Positions 30,777 through 41,468 of a stretch of 64,000 nt of DNA are shown here, piece after piece. How positions within the stretch are numbered: position 1 is the first letter of the stretch; each line of letters opens with the position of its first letter. The notes under the pieces were generated by a model. It ran no database searches. It had not been told where the DNA came from and saw nothing but the letters and a program-made list of their open reading frames with translations. The stretch is taken from contig CP020563.1 of NCBI GenBank assembly GCA_002082585.1, positions 1,482,001 to 1,546,000 of the forward strand. The letters run 5' to 3'. The stretch is from Kitasatospora albolonga (GTDB lineage: Bacteria; Actinomycetota; Actinomycetes; Streptomycetales; Streptomycetaceae). The translations under genes and the position numbers were made by a program.

Positions 30777-31796
30777 TCAGCTGCTGACGCTCTCCGGCTG
30801 CTCGTCGGCCGCGTCGACGCTCTTGGCCTTCGCCGCCGCCTCGGCCTCGGCCGCCTCCTGCTTCTTGTTGGCGATCAGGCTGGTGATCGTGGTGACCACC
30901 AGGACGCCGCAGATGACGGTGAGGGAGAACGGGATGGAGATCTCCGGGACGTGCACCCCGGACTCGTGCAGGGCGTGCAGCACGAGCTTGACGCCGATGA
31001 AGCCGAGGATCACCGACAGGCCGTAGCTGAGGTGGACCAGCTTCTTCAGCAGACCGCCGATGAGGAAGTACAGCTGGCGCAGGCCCATCAGCGCGAACGC
31101 GTTGGCGGTGAAGACGATGTACGGGTCCTGGGTCAGGCCGAAGATCGCCGGGATCGAGTCCAGCGCGAACAGCACGTCGGTGGTGCCGATGGCGAGCATG
31201 ACCACCATCAGCGGGGTCATGACGCGCTTGCCGTGCTTCTGGATGAAGAGCTTCGTGCCGTGGTACTGGTCGGCGACCCCGAAGCGCTTCTCGATCGACT
31301 TGAGGAGACGGTTCTCCTCGAACTCCTCTTCCTCCTCACCGGCCCGCGCCTCCTGGATGAGCTTCCAGGCGGTGTAGATCAGGAACGCGCCGAAGATGTA
31401 GAACACCCACGAGAAGTTCGCGATCACGGCGGCACCGGCGGCAATGAAGACCGCCCGGAGCACCAGGGCGATCAGCACACCGATGAGCAGCACCCGCTGC
31501 TGGAGGTGCGAGGGCACCGAGAACTTCGCCATGATGAGGACGAAGACGAAGAGGTTGTCGACGCTCAGCGACTTCTCGGTGATGAAGCCCGCGAAGAACT
31601 CTCCGGACGCCTGGCTGTTGCCGAACACCAGCAGGCCGAGGCCGAAGATGATGGCCAGCGCGATCCAGACGACCGTCCAGATACCGGCTTCCTTGGTCGA
31701 CACGTCATGGGGCTTGCGCCCGATGAAGAAGTCGACGGCGATCAGGGCTGACAGACCAATGATGGTCACAGCCCAAAGGGTCCATGAAACGTCCAC
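30777..31796 (-). CDS. TerC family integral membrane protein (Alx/MneA-type, probable Mn exporter)
   Basis: 339 aa polytopic membrane protein with 8-9 hydrophobic helices. The TerC hallmarks are EKSLSVDNLFVF and GTTDVLFALDSIPAIFG, each with membrane-embedded acidic residues thought to bind the metal. An acidic cytoplasmic loop (GEEEEEFEEN) lies mid-protein, and the C-terminal tail is Ala/Glu-rich. TerC proteins of the Alx/YkoY type export manganese and some help load metal onto exported proteins. The GTG at 31796 is 4 nt from a ribosome binding site that can be sequestered by the upstream predicted Mn riboswitch, which supports the assignment. Confidence 0.93.
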   Translation of the reverse strand: MDVSWTLWAVTIIGLSALIAVDFFIGRKPHDVSTKEAGIWTVVWIALAIIFGLGLLVFGNSQASGEFFAGFITEKSLSVDNLFVFVLIMAKFSVPSHLQQRVLLIGVLIALVLRAVFIAAGAAVIANFSWVFYIFGAFLIYTAWKLIQEARAGEEEEEFEENRLLKSIEKRFGVADQYHGTKLFIQKHGKRVMTPLMVVMLAIGTTDVLFALDSIPAIFGLTQDPYIVFTANAFALMGLRQLYFLIGGLLKKLVHLSYGLSVILGFIGVKLVLHALHESGVHVPEISIPFSLTVICGVLVVTTITSLIANKKQEAAEAEAAAKAKSVDAADEQPESVSS

Positions 31797-31800
31797 TGCG

Positions 31801-31950
31801 CCTCCGGCAGTTCGCTACGGCTACTGATCAGCGTCGTCGCTGCCGGAGGTCTCTTCCACCCTGGCACGCGGGGTGCGCGCCGGGCCGACGCCCCGGGACC
31901 GGTCACGGTCCGTACTGACGGGAACGTCGCGTAAGGAGTACTCCCCTCCG
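31801..31950 (-). promoter_or_regulatory. yybP-ykoY (Mn2+) riboswitch, predicted
   Basis: On the minus strand the leader carries the yybP-ykoY aptamer boxes: a P1 5' strand CGGAGG (31950-31945) running into GGGGAGTACTCC (31946-31935), a middle CGTCAGTACGG region, and AGAGACCTCCGG (31854-31843) whose CCTCCG closes P1. The same CCTCCGGCAG (31849-31840) is also perfectly complementary to CTGCCGGAGG (31810-31801), which contains the terC ribosome binding site. So ligand-stabilised P1 should free the site and ligand-free RNA should hide it (translational ON switch). The motif family and its Mn2+ ligand are established. The mapping here is by eye. Confidence 0.75.
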
Positions 31951-32038
31951 TGGACCGAACAGTACAGGCCCCGCCAAGCCCCGGTAAAGAAAATAGTAAA
32001 CAGATGGCAAAATCGGCAGGTCAGGCTGGTAATTCCGG

Positions 32039-34192
32039 TCAGCGTCCGGCAGCCCGGCGGGCGGCCACGACCGCCGCGAGGACCTGTTCCAGGACACGGC
32101 TGCCCGAGGGGACCGTGAGCGGCTCATATGTCCAGGCGTGACCGACCCAGGGGTCGGCGAGGTGGTTGTCGGCGACGGGGGTGATCCGCAGCAGCGAACG
32201 CCACAGCGGGTCGAGCACCGGCCCGTACGCACGTGCGTCCTCCCGGTCCGCGACCATCAGCAGATGCACGCCGACCGAGGGCCCCTCGTCGGCGAGGTAG
32301 CGGAGCTGGGTGACGGCCCGGTCGTCGAAGCCGTGCGGGAAGTCGTTGACCACGAGGAGCTGTTCGCCGGTGTCCAGGTCGGGCGGGAGCGAGTCGGCCG
32401 CCCGGGCCCTCACCGCCATCTGCACCAGGTCCACGCGCCGGGTGAGGCGGTCGAGGACCTGGGCCACTCCCCCGGGTCCGGCGGCGGGCGGACCGGCGAG
32501 GACGCCCGCGTCGACCAGCGGCGCCAGCGGTCCGGCCGCCGCGCCCGCGGGGTCGATGACGTGCACCGAGAACTCGCCGGGCGGATACACCGCGAGCAGC
32601 CGGGCCGCGTGCAGGACGGCGGTCTCCATCGCGAGGCGGCGCAGCCGGTCGGTGTCCAGGAGGGCGGCGGCCTCGGAGGCCGTACGCCCGCTGTCCACCC
32701 ACATGCCCCGCTCCAGCGGCAGCCGGACCAGCAGCGGGATGCGCAGGTCGGTGCGTTCGGGCAGATGGAGGTCACCGATGCGCAGGGCCATCGGCATCTC
32801 CATGGGGATGCGGTGGGCGTGCCAGACGGGGTTGTCCCAGCCCGCGTACGCGGCGGGGAGCGCGGGCTCGACGACGGCCGCTTCGGCAGCCAGCTGGGCG
32901 AGCTCGCGGTCGAGGACCTCCCGGGCCCGGGCGGTCAGCTCGTCGCACTTGGCGCGGGCCTCCTCGCGGGCGCGGTCGCCCGCGCCGCCGATCCGGTTGC
33001 GCGGGTCGGAGAGGGCCCGGTCGAGCTCCTGGCCCATCCGGGACTCGGCGAAGTCCACGGCGCTGCGGTAGGCCGCCGCGGCGCGTGCCAGGTCCTCGAA
33101 CATGCCCCAGATCTGGTTGTAGAGCCGCTCGTCCATCGACCAGCCGGTCGCGTCCCCGGCGACCGGCTGCGCGGGCTCTCCGGGCTGGGCGGGGGGCGCG
33201 GCGGGCGGGGGCGAGGGCGGGGCGGCGTGCTGTCTGCGGGGGTGCGCGTAGTTGATGGGGCCGCCGGTCGCGGGGGCGGAGGCCGCGGCGGGGTCGGCCG
33301 ACGGGGGCGCGGGGGCGGAGGCCGGGTTGGACAGCGGCTCGGAGGGAGCCCCGGGACCGGTCGGTGCGGGTTCAGAGGGGCCCCTGCCACCGGTCGGCGG
33401 CTCGGAGGAACGGCCGGCCTGGGGCGAGGCGGCCTGGGGTGTGGCGGGCTGGGGCGCGGCGGGCGAAGGCGCGGCGGGCTGGGGCGCGACCGGCGGGTGT
33501 GTGGTCGGCGGGTGCGTGGCTGCCGACGGCTGTGTGGTCGACGGGTGTGTGGTCGGCGCGTGGTGGCCGGGCGGGGCGGAGGCGTGCCGTACGCGGTCGC
33601 CTTCGGGGGTGCGGGGCGGTGGCGGGGCCACCGAGCGGGCCAGGGACCGGGCGACGGCCTCCTGGATGGACGCGGCCAGCTCGGCCGCCCCGGCGAAGCC
33701 CTGGTCGGCGAGCATCCCGGCCAGTCCGGTCGCGTACCCCTGGCCGACGGCCCGGACCTTCCAGGCGCCCTGGCGGCGGTAGAGCTCCAGGGCGTTGACC
33801 GCCGACTCGGCGTCGAGGCCGGTGAGGGTGAAGGTGGCTATCTCGGTGCCGTCGAGGCCGGTGACGGCGACGAAGGGCGCGGCGGTCGCGCCGAACCGGG
33901 CCGGGCCGCCGACACCCACCGGGAGGGCGAGGAGCACGGTGACCCGGTGCACCTCCTCGGGGAGGGCTTCCAGGTCGACGGCGAGGCGGTGGGCGGCCGC
34001 GGCCTGCCGGGAGACCTCCAGGCCGGGGAGCCGGTGCGAGCCGGGGTGGGCGATCCACTCGGCGCGGCGCACCGTGCCGTGCTCATCGCCGAGGGTCGCC
34101 CCGGCCACGACGGGCGAGCCCGCCGACACCCGGATCTCCAGACGGGTCCGGGGCAGGGTGTGGTTCTGCCCCCGGACCAGTTCGGCCGTCAT
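32039..34192 (-). CDS. TerD-domain protein fused to a degenerate FtsK-like domain
   Basis: 717 aa. Residues ~1-190 form a TerD (tellurium/stress) domain. Then comes a long Pro/Ala/Thr-rich linker (~200-370), a helical, coiled-coil-prone segment (~385-460), and a C-terminal region laid out like FtsK/SpoIIIE ATPases: MWVDSGRTAS at the P-loop position (near 500, without the Walker Lys), FSVHVIDPAG, and a Walker-B-like LLVVNDFP (near 640). Nucleotide hydrolysis is therefore doubtful. ATG at 34192 with GAGGGGGA upstream. Follows a stand-alone TerD gene on the same strand with a terminator between them. Confidence 0.78.
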   Translation of the reverse strand: MTAELVRGQNHTLPRTRLEIRVSAGSPVVAGATLGDEHGTVRRAEWIAHPGSHRLPGLEVSRQAAAAHRLAVDLEALPEEVHRVTVLLALPVGVGGPARFGATAAPFVAVTGLDGTEIATFTLTGLDAESAVNALELYRRQGAWKVRAVGQGYATGLAGMLADQGFAGAAELAASIQEAVARSLARSVAPPPPRTPEGDRVRHASAPPGHHAPTTHPSTTQPSAATHPPTTHPPVAPQPAAPSPAAPQPATPQAASPQAGRSSEPPTGGRGPSEPAPTGPGAPSEPLSNPASAPAPPSADPAAASAPATGGPINYAHPRRQHAAPPSPPPAAPPAQPGEPAQPVAGDATGWSMDERLYNQIWGMFEDLARAAAAYRSAVDFAESRMGQELDRALSDPRNRIGGAGDRAREEARAKCDELTARAREVLDRELAQLAAEAAVVEPALPAAYAGWDNPVWHAHRIPMEMPMALRIGDLHLPERTDLRIPLLVRLPLERGMWVDSGRTASEAAALLDTDRLRRLAMETAVLHAARLLAVYPPGEFSVHVIDPAGAAAGPLAPLVDAGVLAGPPAAGPGGVAQVLDRLTRRVDLVQMAVRARAADSLPPDLDTGEQLLVVNDFPHGFDDRAVTQLRYLADEGPSVGVHLLMVADREDARAYGPVLDPLWRSLLRITPVADNHLADPWVGHAWTYEPLTVPSGSRVLEQVLAAVVAARRAAGR

Positions 34193-34237
34193 TGCGCTGT
34201 CCCCCTCGACGATGTGTGCTGCGGTCGGCCCCGCGCG

Positions 34238-34275
34238 GTGCGGCTCCCGGGAGCGGGTGCCCCCGGGAGCCGCAC
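34238..34275 (-). terminator. Hairpin terminator after the stand-alone TerD gene
   Basis: Perfect 14-bp inverted repeat (34238-34251 with 34262-34275) with a 10-nt loop, just past the TerD stop and upstream of the TerD-FtsK-like gene. Confidence 0.75.
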
Positions 34276-34308
34276 GTGCCGGTGCCGGCCTGATCCGGTC
34301 CGGTCCGC

Positions 34309-34887
34309 CTACAGGTGGGGCAGGATGGACGGCATCAGGTCCTGGAACGTGCGGCCGTTGGCCGGGTTTCCGAGGGCGGTCATCTTCCATCCGCTCCCCG
34401 CGCGGTGGACCTTCGCCATGATCTGGGCGGTGTACTGGCCGCCGCCGTCCAGCGTGTACCGGGCGAGCTCCTGGCCGTTGGTCTCGTCGACGATGCGGCA
34501 GAAGGCGTTCTGGACCTCCTGGAACGTCTGCCCGGTGAAGGAGTTCACCGTGAAGACGATCTGGTCGATGTGGACCGGGACGCGCTGGAGGTCCACGAGG
34601 ATCGCCTCGTCGTCGCCGCCGGAGCCCGCGCCGCCGACCAGGTTGTCCCCGGTGTGCTTGACCGAGCCGTCGTCACTGACGAGGTGGCGGAAGAAGACGA
34701 CGTCGACCGGCTGCTTGTCGGCGAAGAGCACCGCCGAGGCGTCCAGGTCGATCTCCCGGGTGCGCGAGCCGAACAGACCGCGGCGCGGAGCCGCCTGCCA
34801 GCCGAGCCCCATCCGTACCGCCGTCAGGGTCCCCCCGTCGCTCTTCTGCAGGTTGATGGCCTGACCCTTGGTCATATTGACCGTCAC
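34309..34887 (-). CDS. TerD family protein
   Basis: 192 aa, one complete TerD domain, a C2-like calcium-binding beta sandwich found in tellurite/oxidative stress clusters. Typical segments are NMTKGQAINLQKSDGG, the acidic LDASAVLFADKQPVDVVFF, NLVGGAGSGGDDEAILVDL (candidate Ca ligands) and FNSFTGQTF-type ITVNSFTGQTFQEVQNAF. GTG at 34887 with AGAGGGG 7-8 nt upstream is preferred over the in-frame ATG 12 nt later. Stress role inferred from family. Confidence 0.9.
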   Translation of the reverse strand: MTVNMTKGQAINLQKSDGGTLTAVRMGLGWQAAPRRGLFGSRTREIDLDASAVLFADKQPVDVVFFRHLVSDDGSVKHTGDNLVGGAGSGGDDEAILVDLQRVPVHIDQIVFTVNSFTGQTFQEVQNAFCRIVDETNGQELARYTLDGGGQYTAQIMAKVHRAGSGWKMTALGNPANGRTFQDLMPSILPHL

Positions 34888-35003
34888 GCGCTGTCCCCTC
34901 TCGGCATTGCCCCGCAACCGTCCGTGTGCGGTTTACCCGAACCCTACGCATTCCCCCCGGGACGGCAGGAGGTTCGGTCCGTTTTTGTGTCGGTCTTGCA
35001 ACA

Positions 35004-35034
35004 CACCGGGCGGCGGTCGCCCCGCCGCCCGGTG
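35004..35034 (-). terminator. Hairpin terminator of uvrB
   Basis: Perfect 13-bp inverted repeat (35004-35016 with 35022-35034) with a 5-nt loop, 9 nt past the uvrB stop. Confidence 0.8.
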
Positions 35035-35043
35035 GGCCGGGCC

Positions 35044-37173
<2,130 letters not shown>

Positions 37174-37312
37174 GCAACCACCGTACGGCCCCCCACTGAC
37201 AACGGCCTCGGATCTACGCCGCCGGACCGCCCGGCGCCCCTCGCGCGGGTGCGCGGAAGCGGCGGGAGGCAGCCCGTGGAAGCAGTGCGTGGGAGCAGTG
37301 CGGCGGAAGCGG

Positions 37313-37960
37313 TCAGTCCGGTGGGAGACCGGCGGTGGCGGCACCGGGCGCGGCGGGGTGCAGGTGCACGTCGAGCGCGGCCATGCCGGTGTAGTGCATC
37401 CCGGTCACCGCGACGGCCATCATGACGCCCGCGCCCAGCCCGGAGAGGAGGACCCGGGCGGAGAGGGCCGCCCGGAGCGCGGCCGTGGCGGCGGTCGTGG
37501 CGATCAGGACCGAGAGGACGACGAGGGGCGTCTCGTACGTGAAGTGCCCCGGGAAGCGGATGCCCGCCATGCCGAGGTAGTGCGTGGAGGCGATGCCGAG
37601 GCCGGTGAGGGTGCCGCCCGTGATCAACGCCATGCGGGTCACGCCCCGGTACCCGACAATGAAGAGGCCGATGCCGGCCATCACGACGGCCACGGCGAGA
37701 CCACCGAGGATGAAGGGCTTGTCGTGGGAGAGCGGTGCCTCCGCGACGGTGAAGCCCGTCATCGCCACGTAATGCATGGTCCAGATGCCGGAGCCGATGG
37801 ACAGCGCACCGAGTGCCAGGGGGCCGGCCCTGAAGGAGCGTGCCGTGCGCAGGGACCTGATGGAGCAGCGGAGTCCGAGAGCGGCCCCCAGACCGGCCGC
37901 GAGGAACGCCAGGACCGGGATCGCCGGGCCATGGGTGAATCCGTCGACCGTTCCCTGCAC
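37313..37960 (-). CDS. MHYT-domain integral membrane sensor
   Basis: 215 aa with seven hydrophobic segments and three MHYT-type motifs: MHYVAM (near 65), THYLGM (near 130) and MHYTGM (near 195), whose Met/His residues are proposed to bind copper or sense a gas. No catalytic (GGDEF/EAL) domain is attached, so it is a stand-alone sensor or transporter-like protein. The GTG at 37960 is chosen because the domain begins right after it. Divergent from the GDPD gene, with a perfect palindrome in between. Confidence 0.8.
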   Translation of the reverse strand: MQGTVDGFTHGPAIPVLAFLAAGLGAALGLRCSIRSLRTARSFRAGPLALGALSIGSGIWTMHYVAMTGFTVAEAPLSHDKPFILGGLAVAVVMAGIGLFIVGYRGVTRMALITGGTLTGLGIASTHYLGMAGIRFPGHFTYETPLVVLSVLIATTAATAALRAALSARVLLSGLGAGVMMAVAVTGMHYTGMAALDVHLHPAAPGAATAGLPPD

Positions 37961-38056
37961 GCTGGCACGCCCTTCATGGAAGCCCGGGTTCGAGGGGGGT
38001 CCCCAAGGGGCGGGTCCCGGCAGGCGGATGGAGATGTAGGAAGCACATTTTATCGG

Positions 38057-38081
38057 CACGGGACCGTGGCACGGTCCCGTG
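38057..38081. promoter_or_regulatory. 25-bp palindrome in a divergent promoter region
   Basis: Two 12-bp arms (38057-38068 and 38070-38081), CACGGGACCGTG and CACGGTCCCGTG, with a single-base centre. It sits beside an AT-rich stretch between the MHYT (-) and GDPD (+) genes. The 1-nt spacer and position suggest an operator rather than a terminator. Confidence 0.55.
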
Positions 38082-38207
38082 GCACCTTCCTTCTGCCGCT
38101 CCGGTAGCGAAGATTCCGTTCATTCCGCGGCCACCGCGCTCCCGTCCCGCGTTGGTGGGCCGCTGCCAGTCTCGTCGTGTCCGCACACTCCGATACGAGG
38201 AGTCCAC

Positions 38208-39098
38208 GTGTTCGTACGCACCGCAACCGCCTCCACCACCGCGGCGGCCGTACTCGGCGCCGGCGCCCTGCTGCTGCCCGCCGCCCAGCCGCAGGACGCG
38301 GACGCCCGCACCCCGGACCGGCAGGCGAGCCCCGTCGTCGTGGCCCACCGGGGCGCCTCGGGCTACGCACCGGAGAACACGCTCGCCGCGGCGGACGCCG
38401 CGAAGGCGCTCGGCATCGACTGGGTGGAGAACGATGTCCACCGCACCAAGGACGGTGTGCTGGTCGTGCTGCACGACAGCAGCCTGAAGCGCACGACGAA
38501 CGTCGAGGAGGTCTTCCCCGGCCGTGCCCCGTGGGCGGTCAAGGACTTCACCGCCGCGGAGATCGCGAAGCTGGACGCGGGGAGCTGGTTCGGGTCCCAG
38601 TTCGCGGGGGTGCGGGTGCCGACGCTGACCCAGTTCGTGAACCGCCTGGAGCGCAACCGCCAGAAGCTGCTCCTGGAGATCAAGAGCCCGGCGTCCTACC
38701 CGGGCATCGAGCGGGACATCCTGAAGGTGCTGCGCAAGGAGGGGTGGCTGAACCCCTTGCACGTACGGGACCGGCTGGTCATCCAGAGCTTCGGCGCCGC
38801 CAGCATCAAGGAGGTGCACACCCTGCGCCCCGACATCACCACCGGCTTCCTGGGCACCCCGGCGGTGGCCGACCTCCCCGCGTACGCGGCGTTCACCGAC
38901 CAGATCAACCCCTCGCACACGACGATCGGCGCCGACTACGTGGCAGCCGTGCAGCGGCTCAAGGGCCCGCACGGCAAGCGGCTGAGGGTGAACACCTGGA
39001 CGGTCAACGACGCGGCGAACGCGGTGAAGGTCCGTGCGTACGGTGTCGACGGCATCATCACCAACTACCCCGACGTGGTGCGCGACGCCACGCGCTGA
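38208..39098 (+). CDS. Secreted glycerophosphodiester phosphodiesterase
   Basis: 296 aa. Signal-like N-terminus (FVRTATASTTAAAVLGAGALLLPAAQ), then a GDPD TIM barrel with catalytic and metal residues His47 (HRGASGYAPENT), Glu74/Asp76 (VENDVHRTKDG) and His89 (VLHDSSL). It hydrolyses glycerophosphodiesters to glycerol-3-phosphate and an alcohol, probably outside the membrane for phosphate or carbon scavenging. GTG at 38208 with GAGGAG 5 nt upstream. Confidence 0.9.
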   Translation: MFVRTATASTTAAAVLGAGALLLPAAQPQDADARTPDRQASPVVVAHRGASGYAPENTLAAADAAKALGIDWVENDVHRTKDGVLVVLHDSSLKRTTNVEEVFPGRAPWAVKDFTAAEIAKLDAGSWFGSQFAGVRVPTLTQFVNRLERNRQKLLLEIKSPASYPGIERDILKVLRKEGWLNPLHVRDRLVIQSFGAASIKEVHTLRPDITTGFLGTPAVADLPAYAAFTDQINPSHTTIGADYVAAVQRLKGPHGKRLRVNTWTVNDAANAVKVRAYGVDGIITNYPDVVRDATR

Positions 39099-39110
39099 CC
39101 CGGCCCCGGC

Positions 39111-39166
39111 CGTGCGGGGCGGGCGCTGTCATGGACGCCGTGCGGGGCGGGCGCTGTCACGGACGT
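39111..39166. repeat. Two-copy 28-bp direct repeat
   Basis: Units 39111-39138 and 39139-39166 are nearly identical (GCGGGGCGGGCGCTGTCA core), in the gap between the GDPD and ogt genes. Confidence 0.75.
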
Positions 39167-39220
39167 GGTCCCGGCGGCAGCGGGCGGCCGTTGTCAGTGG
39201 CCGGTCGTACGGTGGTCGGC

Positions 39221-39778
39221 ATGAACAGTCACGGGCTCGATGGGGAGCCGGTCGTCGAATGGTCCGTCGTGGGCAGCGCCATCGGGCCGCTGCTGCTCGC
39301 CGCGACCTCCACCGGTCTGGTGAGCGTGGTCTTCCACGCCCGCCCCGGCGTACGGGACGCGGCGCTCGCGCAGCTGCGGACCCGGCTGGGCGCGGAGCCG
39401 GTGGAGGCCCCCGGCTCCGCACGGCTGGCCGAGCCGATACGTCGGCTCGCGGCGTACTTCGCGGGCGAGCGGCAGGACTTCGGCCTCGGTCTGGACTGGT
39501 CGCTGACGTCCGGGTTCCACCGCGAGGTGCTCCGCGAGCTGGAGTCCACGGTGCCCTACGGGACGGTCGTCGGGTACGGGGAGCTGGCCGCGCGGGTCGG
39601 CCGGCCGGAGGGCGCGCAGGCGGTGGGGGCCGCCATGGGGTCCAACCCGCTGCCGGTGGTGGTGCCCTGCCACCGGGTGGTGGAGAGCGACGGCGGACTT
39701 GGAGGGTTCGGGGGCGGGCTGGAGACGAAGCGGCAGCTGCTGGCGTTGGAGGGGGTGCTTCCGCAGCCGCTGTTCTAG
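39221..39778 (+). CDS. ogt: Methylated-DNA--protein-cysteine S-methyltransferase
   Basis: Suicide repair protein that removes O6-alkyl groups from guanine. 185 aa. The acceptor Cys150 is in PVVVPCHRVV, preceded by the DNA-binding helix VGYGELAARVGRPEGAQAVGAAMGSNP and followed by GGFGGGLETKRQLLALE. The N-terminal ribonuclease-like domain is degenerate, as usual. ATG at 39221. It fits the repair-rich character of this region (uvrA, B, C) but is not cotranscribed with them. Confidence 0.95.
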   Translation: MNSHGLDGEPVVEWSVVGSAIGPLLLAATSTGLVSVVFHARPGVRDAALAQLRTRLGAEPVEAPGSARLAEPIRRLAAYFAGERQDFGLGLDWSLTSGFHREVLRELESTVPYGTVVGYGELAARVGRPEGAQAVGAAMGSNPLPVVVPCHRVVESDGGLGGFGGGLETKRQLLALEGVLPQPLF

Positions 39779-39853
39779 GGCGGGCGCGGGGGCGGCGACC
39801 GGCGGGGAGGCAGGCGACGGGCGCCGCGTGGCGGGAACGAGAGGCAGGCGCCG

Positions 39854-39888
39854 GGTGGCTGGTGGCTGGTGGCTGGTGGCTGGTGGCA
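39854..39888. repeat. Heptanucleotide tandem repeat (GGTGGCT)x5
   Basis: Five consecutive 7-bp units from 39854, the last ending in A. Non-coding, about 150 nt upstream of the MFS gene. Confidence 0.9.
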
Positions 39889-40035
39889 GTTTGGCTACGG
39901 GGCCTGGGGCACGGGGAGGGCGCTTGCTCCCGGGCGCGAGGGCGGAGGTGCGTTCCCGCAGCCCCGCAGCCGGGGTCGGAGGTTGGCCGAAGAATCCGGT
40001 GCGCCTCCGGGGGCCTCTGATGGCACACTGCGCCG

Positions 40036-41319
40036 GTGACGCCACCCCTCCCGCTCTCCGCCGCCCCCACGGTCACCGCCGCCGGGCTGCCCGCTCTCCA
40101 GCGCCGGATATCGGCCGTGCTCGTCGTCAGCCAGATACTCGGCGGCCTCGGCGTGGCCATCGGTATCGCCCTGGCGCCGATGCTGGCCACCGAGGTGACC
40201 GGCTCCGAGGCGCTGTCCGGGCTGGCCCCGACCGCGTCCGTCGCCGGTACGGCGCTGCTGTCGCTGCCGCTGGCCGCCCTGATGACCTCGCGCGGCCGAC
40301 GCCCCGGCCTGGTGCTCGCCTATCTGGTCGGTGCCCTCGGCGGCGGCCTGGTGGTCCTCGGCACGGTGGTGCGCAGCTTCCCGTTGCTGCTGCTCGGGAT
40401 GGCCGCGTTCGGCGCCGGGTCCTCCGCCAATCTCCAGGCCCGGTTCGCGGCGGCCGACCTGGTCGGGCCGGAGCGGCGGGGCCGGGCGATCTCCACCGTC
40501 ATCTGGGCCACCACGATCGGCTCGGTGCTGGGCCCCAACATCGCCGCCCCGGCGGGCCGCCTGTTCCACGGGACGCCGGTGCCCGAGACCGCGGGCCCCT
40601 ACCTCTGGTCCGCCGCCGCCTTCCTCCTCGCCGGAGCGGTCGTGGCCGTCCTGCTGCGCCCGGACCCGCTGCTCACGGCGCGCGCCCTGGCCCCGCGGAG
40701 CACCCAGGGCGAGCAGAAGCGGTCCCTGCGCGCCGGGATCGCGGCCGTCCGGGAGTCACCGATGGCCAAGCTGGCCATGGTGACCGTCGCCGTGTCGCAC
40801 ACCGCGATGGTGTCGATCATGGTGATGACCCCGGTCCATCTGGGTCGGCACGGGGCGGACCTCCAGCTGATCGGGCTGGTCATCAGCGGGCACATCGCGG
40901 GCATGTACGCGTTCTCGCCGGTAATGGGGTGGCTGGCCGACCGGTTCGGCCGACTCTCCGTGATCGGCCTGACGGTCGGCCTGCTGAGCGGCGCGGCGCT
41001 GCTCGCGGGCACGGCGGGGCCCCGGCACGGGCAGACCGCCCTGGGCCTGTTCGTGCTCGGCCTCGGCTGGTCGGCGGGGATGATCGCCGGTTCGGCGCTG
41101 CTCACCGACTCCGTACCGCAGGCCGCCCGGGCGGCCGTGCAGGGCCTGTCCGACCTGACCATGAACGCGGCGGCGGGCATCGGCGGAGCGGCGGCCGGAC
41201 TGATCGTCGCCCAGTGGGGGTACGGCCCGCTGAACGCCATCGGGGCCGCGCTGCTGCTGCCGGTGGCCGCGCTCGCGCTGCGCCGGAGCCTGAAGGGGGC
41301 GGGCGGCGCCGGGGCATGA
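40036..41319 (+). CDS. Major facilitator superfamily transporter
   Basis: 427 aa with about 12 predicted transmembrane helices and a central cytoplasmic loop (RALAPRSTQGEQKRSLRAG). The loop between helices 2 and 3 has the MFS A-type motif (LAALMTSRGRRPGL), repeated in the second half as GWLADRFGRLSVIG. Probably a drug or metabolite efflux protein. Substrate unknown. GTG start at 40036. Convergent with the cupin gene. Confidence 0.88.
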   Translation: MTPPLPLSAAPTVTAAGLPALQRRISAVLVVSQILGGLGVAIGIALAPMLATEVTGSEALSGLAPTASVAGTALLSLPLAALMTSRGRRPGLVLAYLVGALGGGLVVLGTVVRSFPLLLLGMAAFGAGSSANLQARFAAADLVGPERRGRAISTVIWATTIGSVLGPNIAAPAGRLFHGTPVPETAGPYLWSAAAFLLAGAVVAVLLRPDPLLTARALAPRSTQGEQKRSLRAGIAAVRESPMAKLAMVTVAVSHTAMVSIMVMTPVHLGRHGADLQLIGLVISGHIAGMYAFSPVMGWLADRFGRLSVIGLTVGLLSGAALLAGTAGPRHGQTALGLFVLGLGWSAGMIAGSALLTDSVPQAARAAVQGLSDLTMNAAAGIGGAAAGLIVAQWGYGPLNAIGAALLLPVAALALRRSLKGAGGAGA

Positions 41320-41440
41320 AACCGTACGGCGCTGGGGCCGCCGGACCCCGGTGACCCCGGCCCCCGCTGGCCCGGAACCCGACGCCCTCAGCCAGGAGCC
41401 CTCAGCCCCACACCCGACGCCCCGTCGGCCCCCGGCGCCC

Positions 41441-41460
41441 GACGCCGGGCGTCCGGCGTC
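41441..41460. terminator. Small hairpin between convergent MFS and cupin genes
   Basis: 8-bp inverted repeat GACGCCGG (41441-41448) with CCGGCGTC (41453-41460), embedded in repeated GACGCC/GGCGTC words that permit alternative stems. Probable bidirectional terminator. Confidence 0.45.
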
Positions 41461-41468
41461 CGGCGTCC

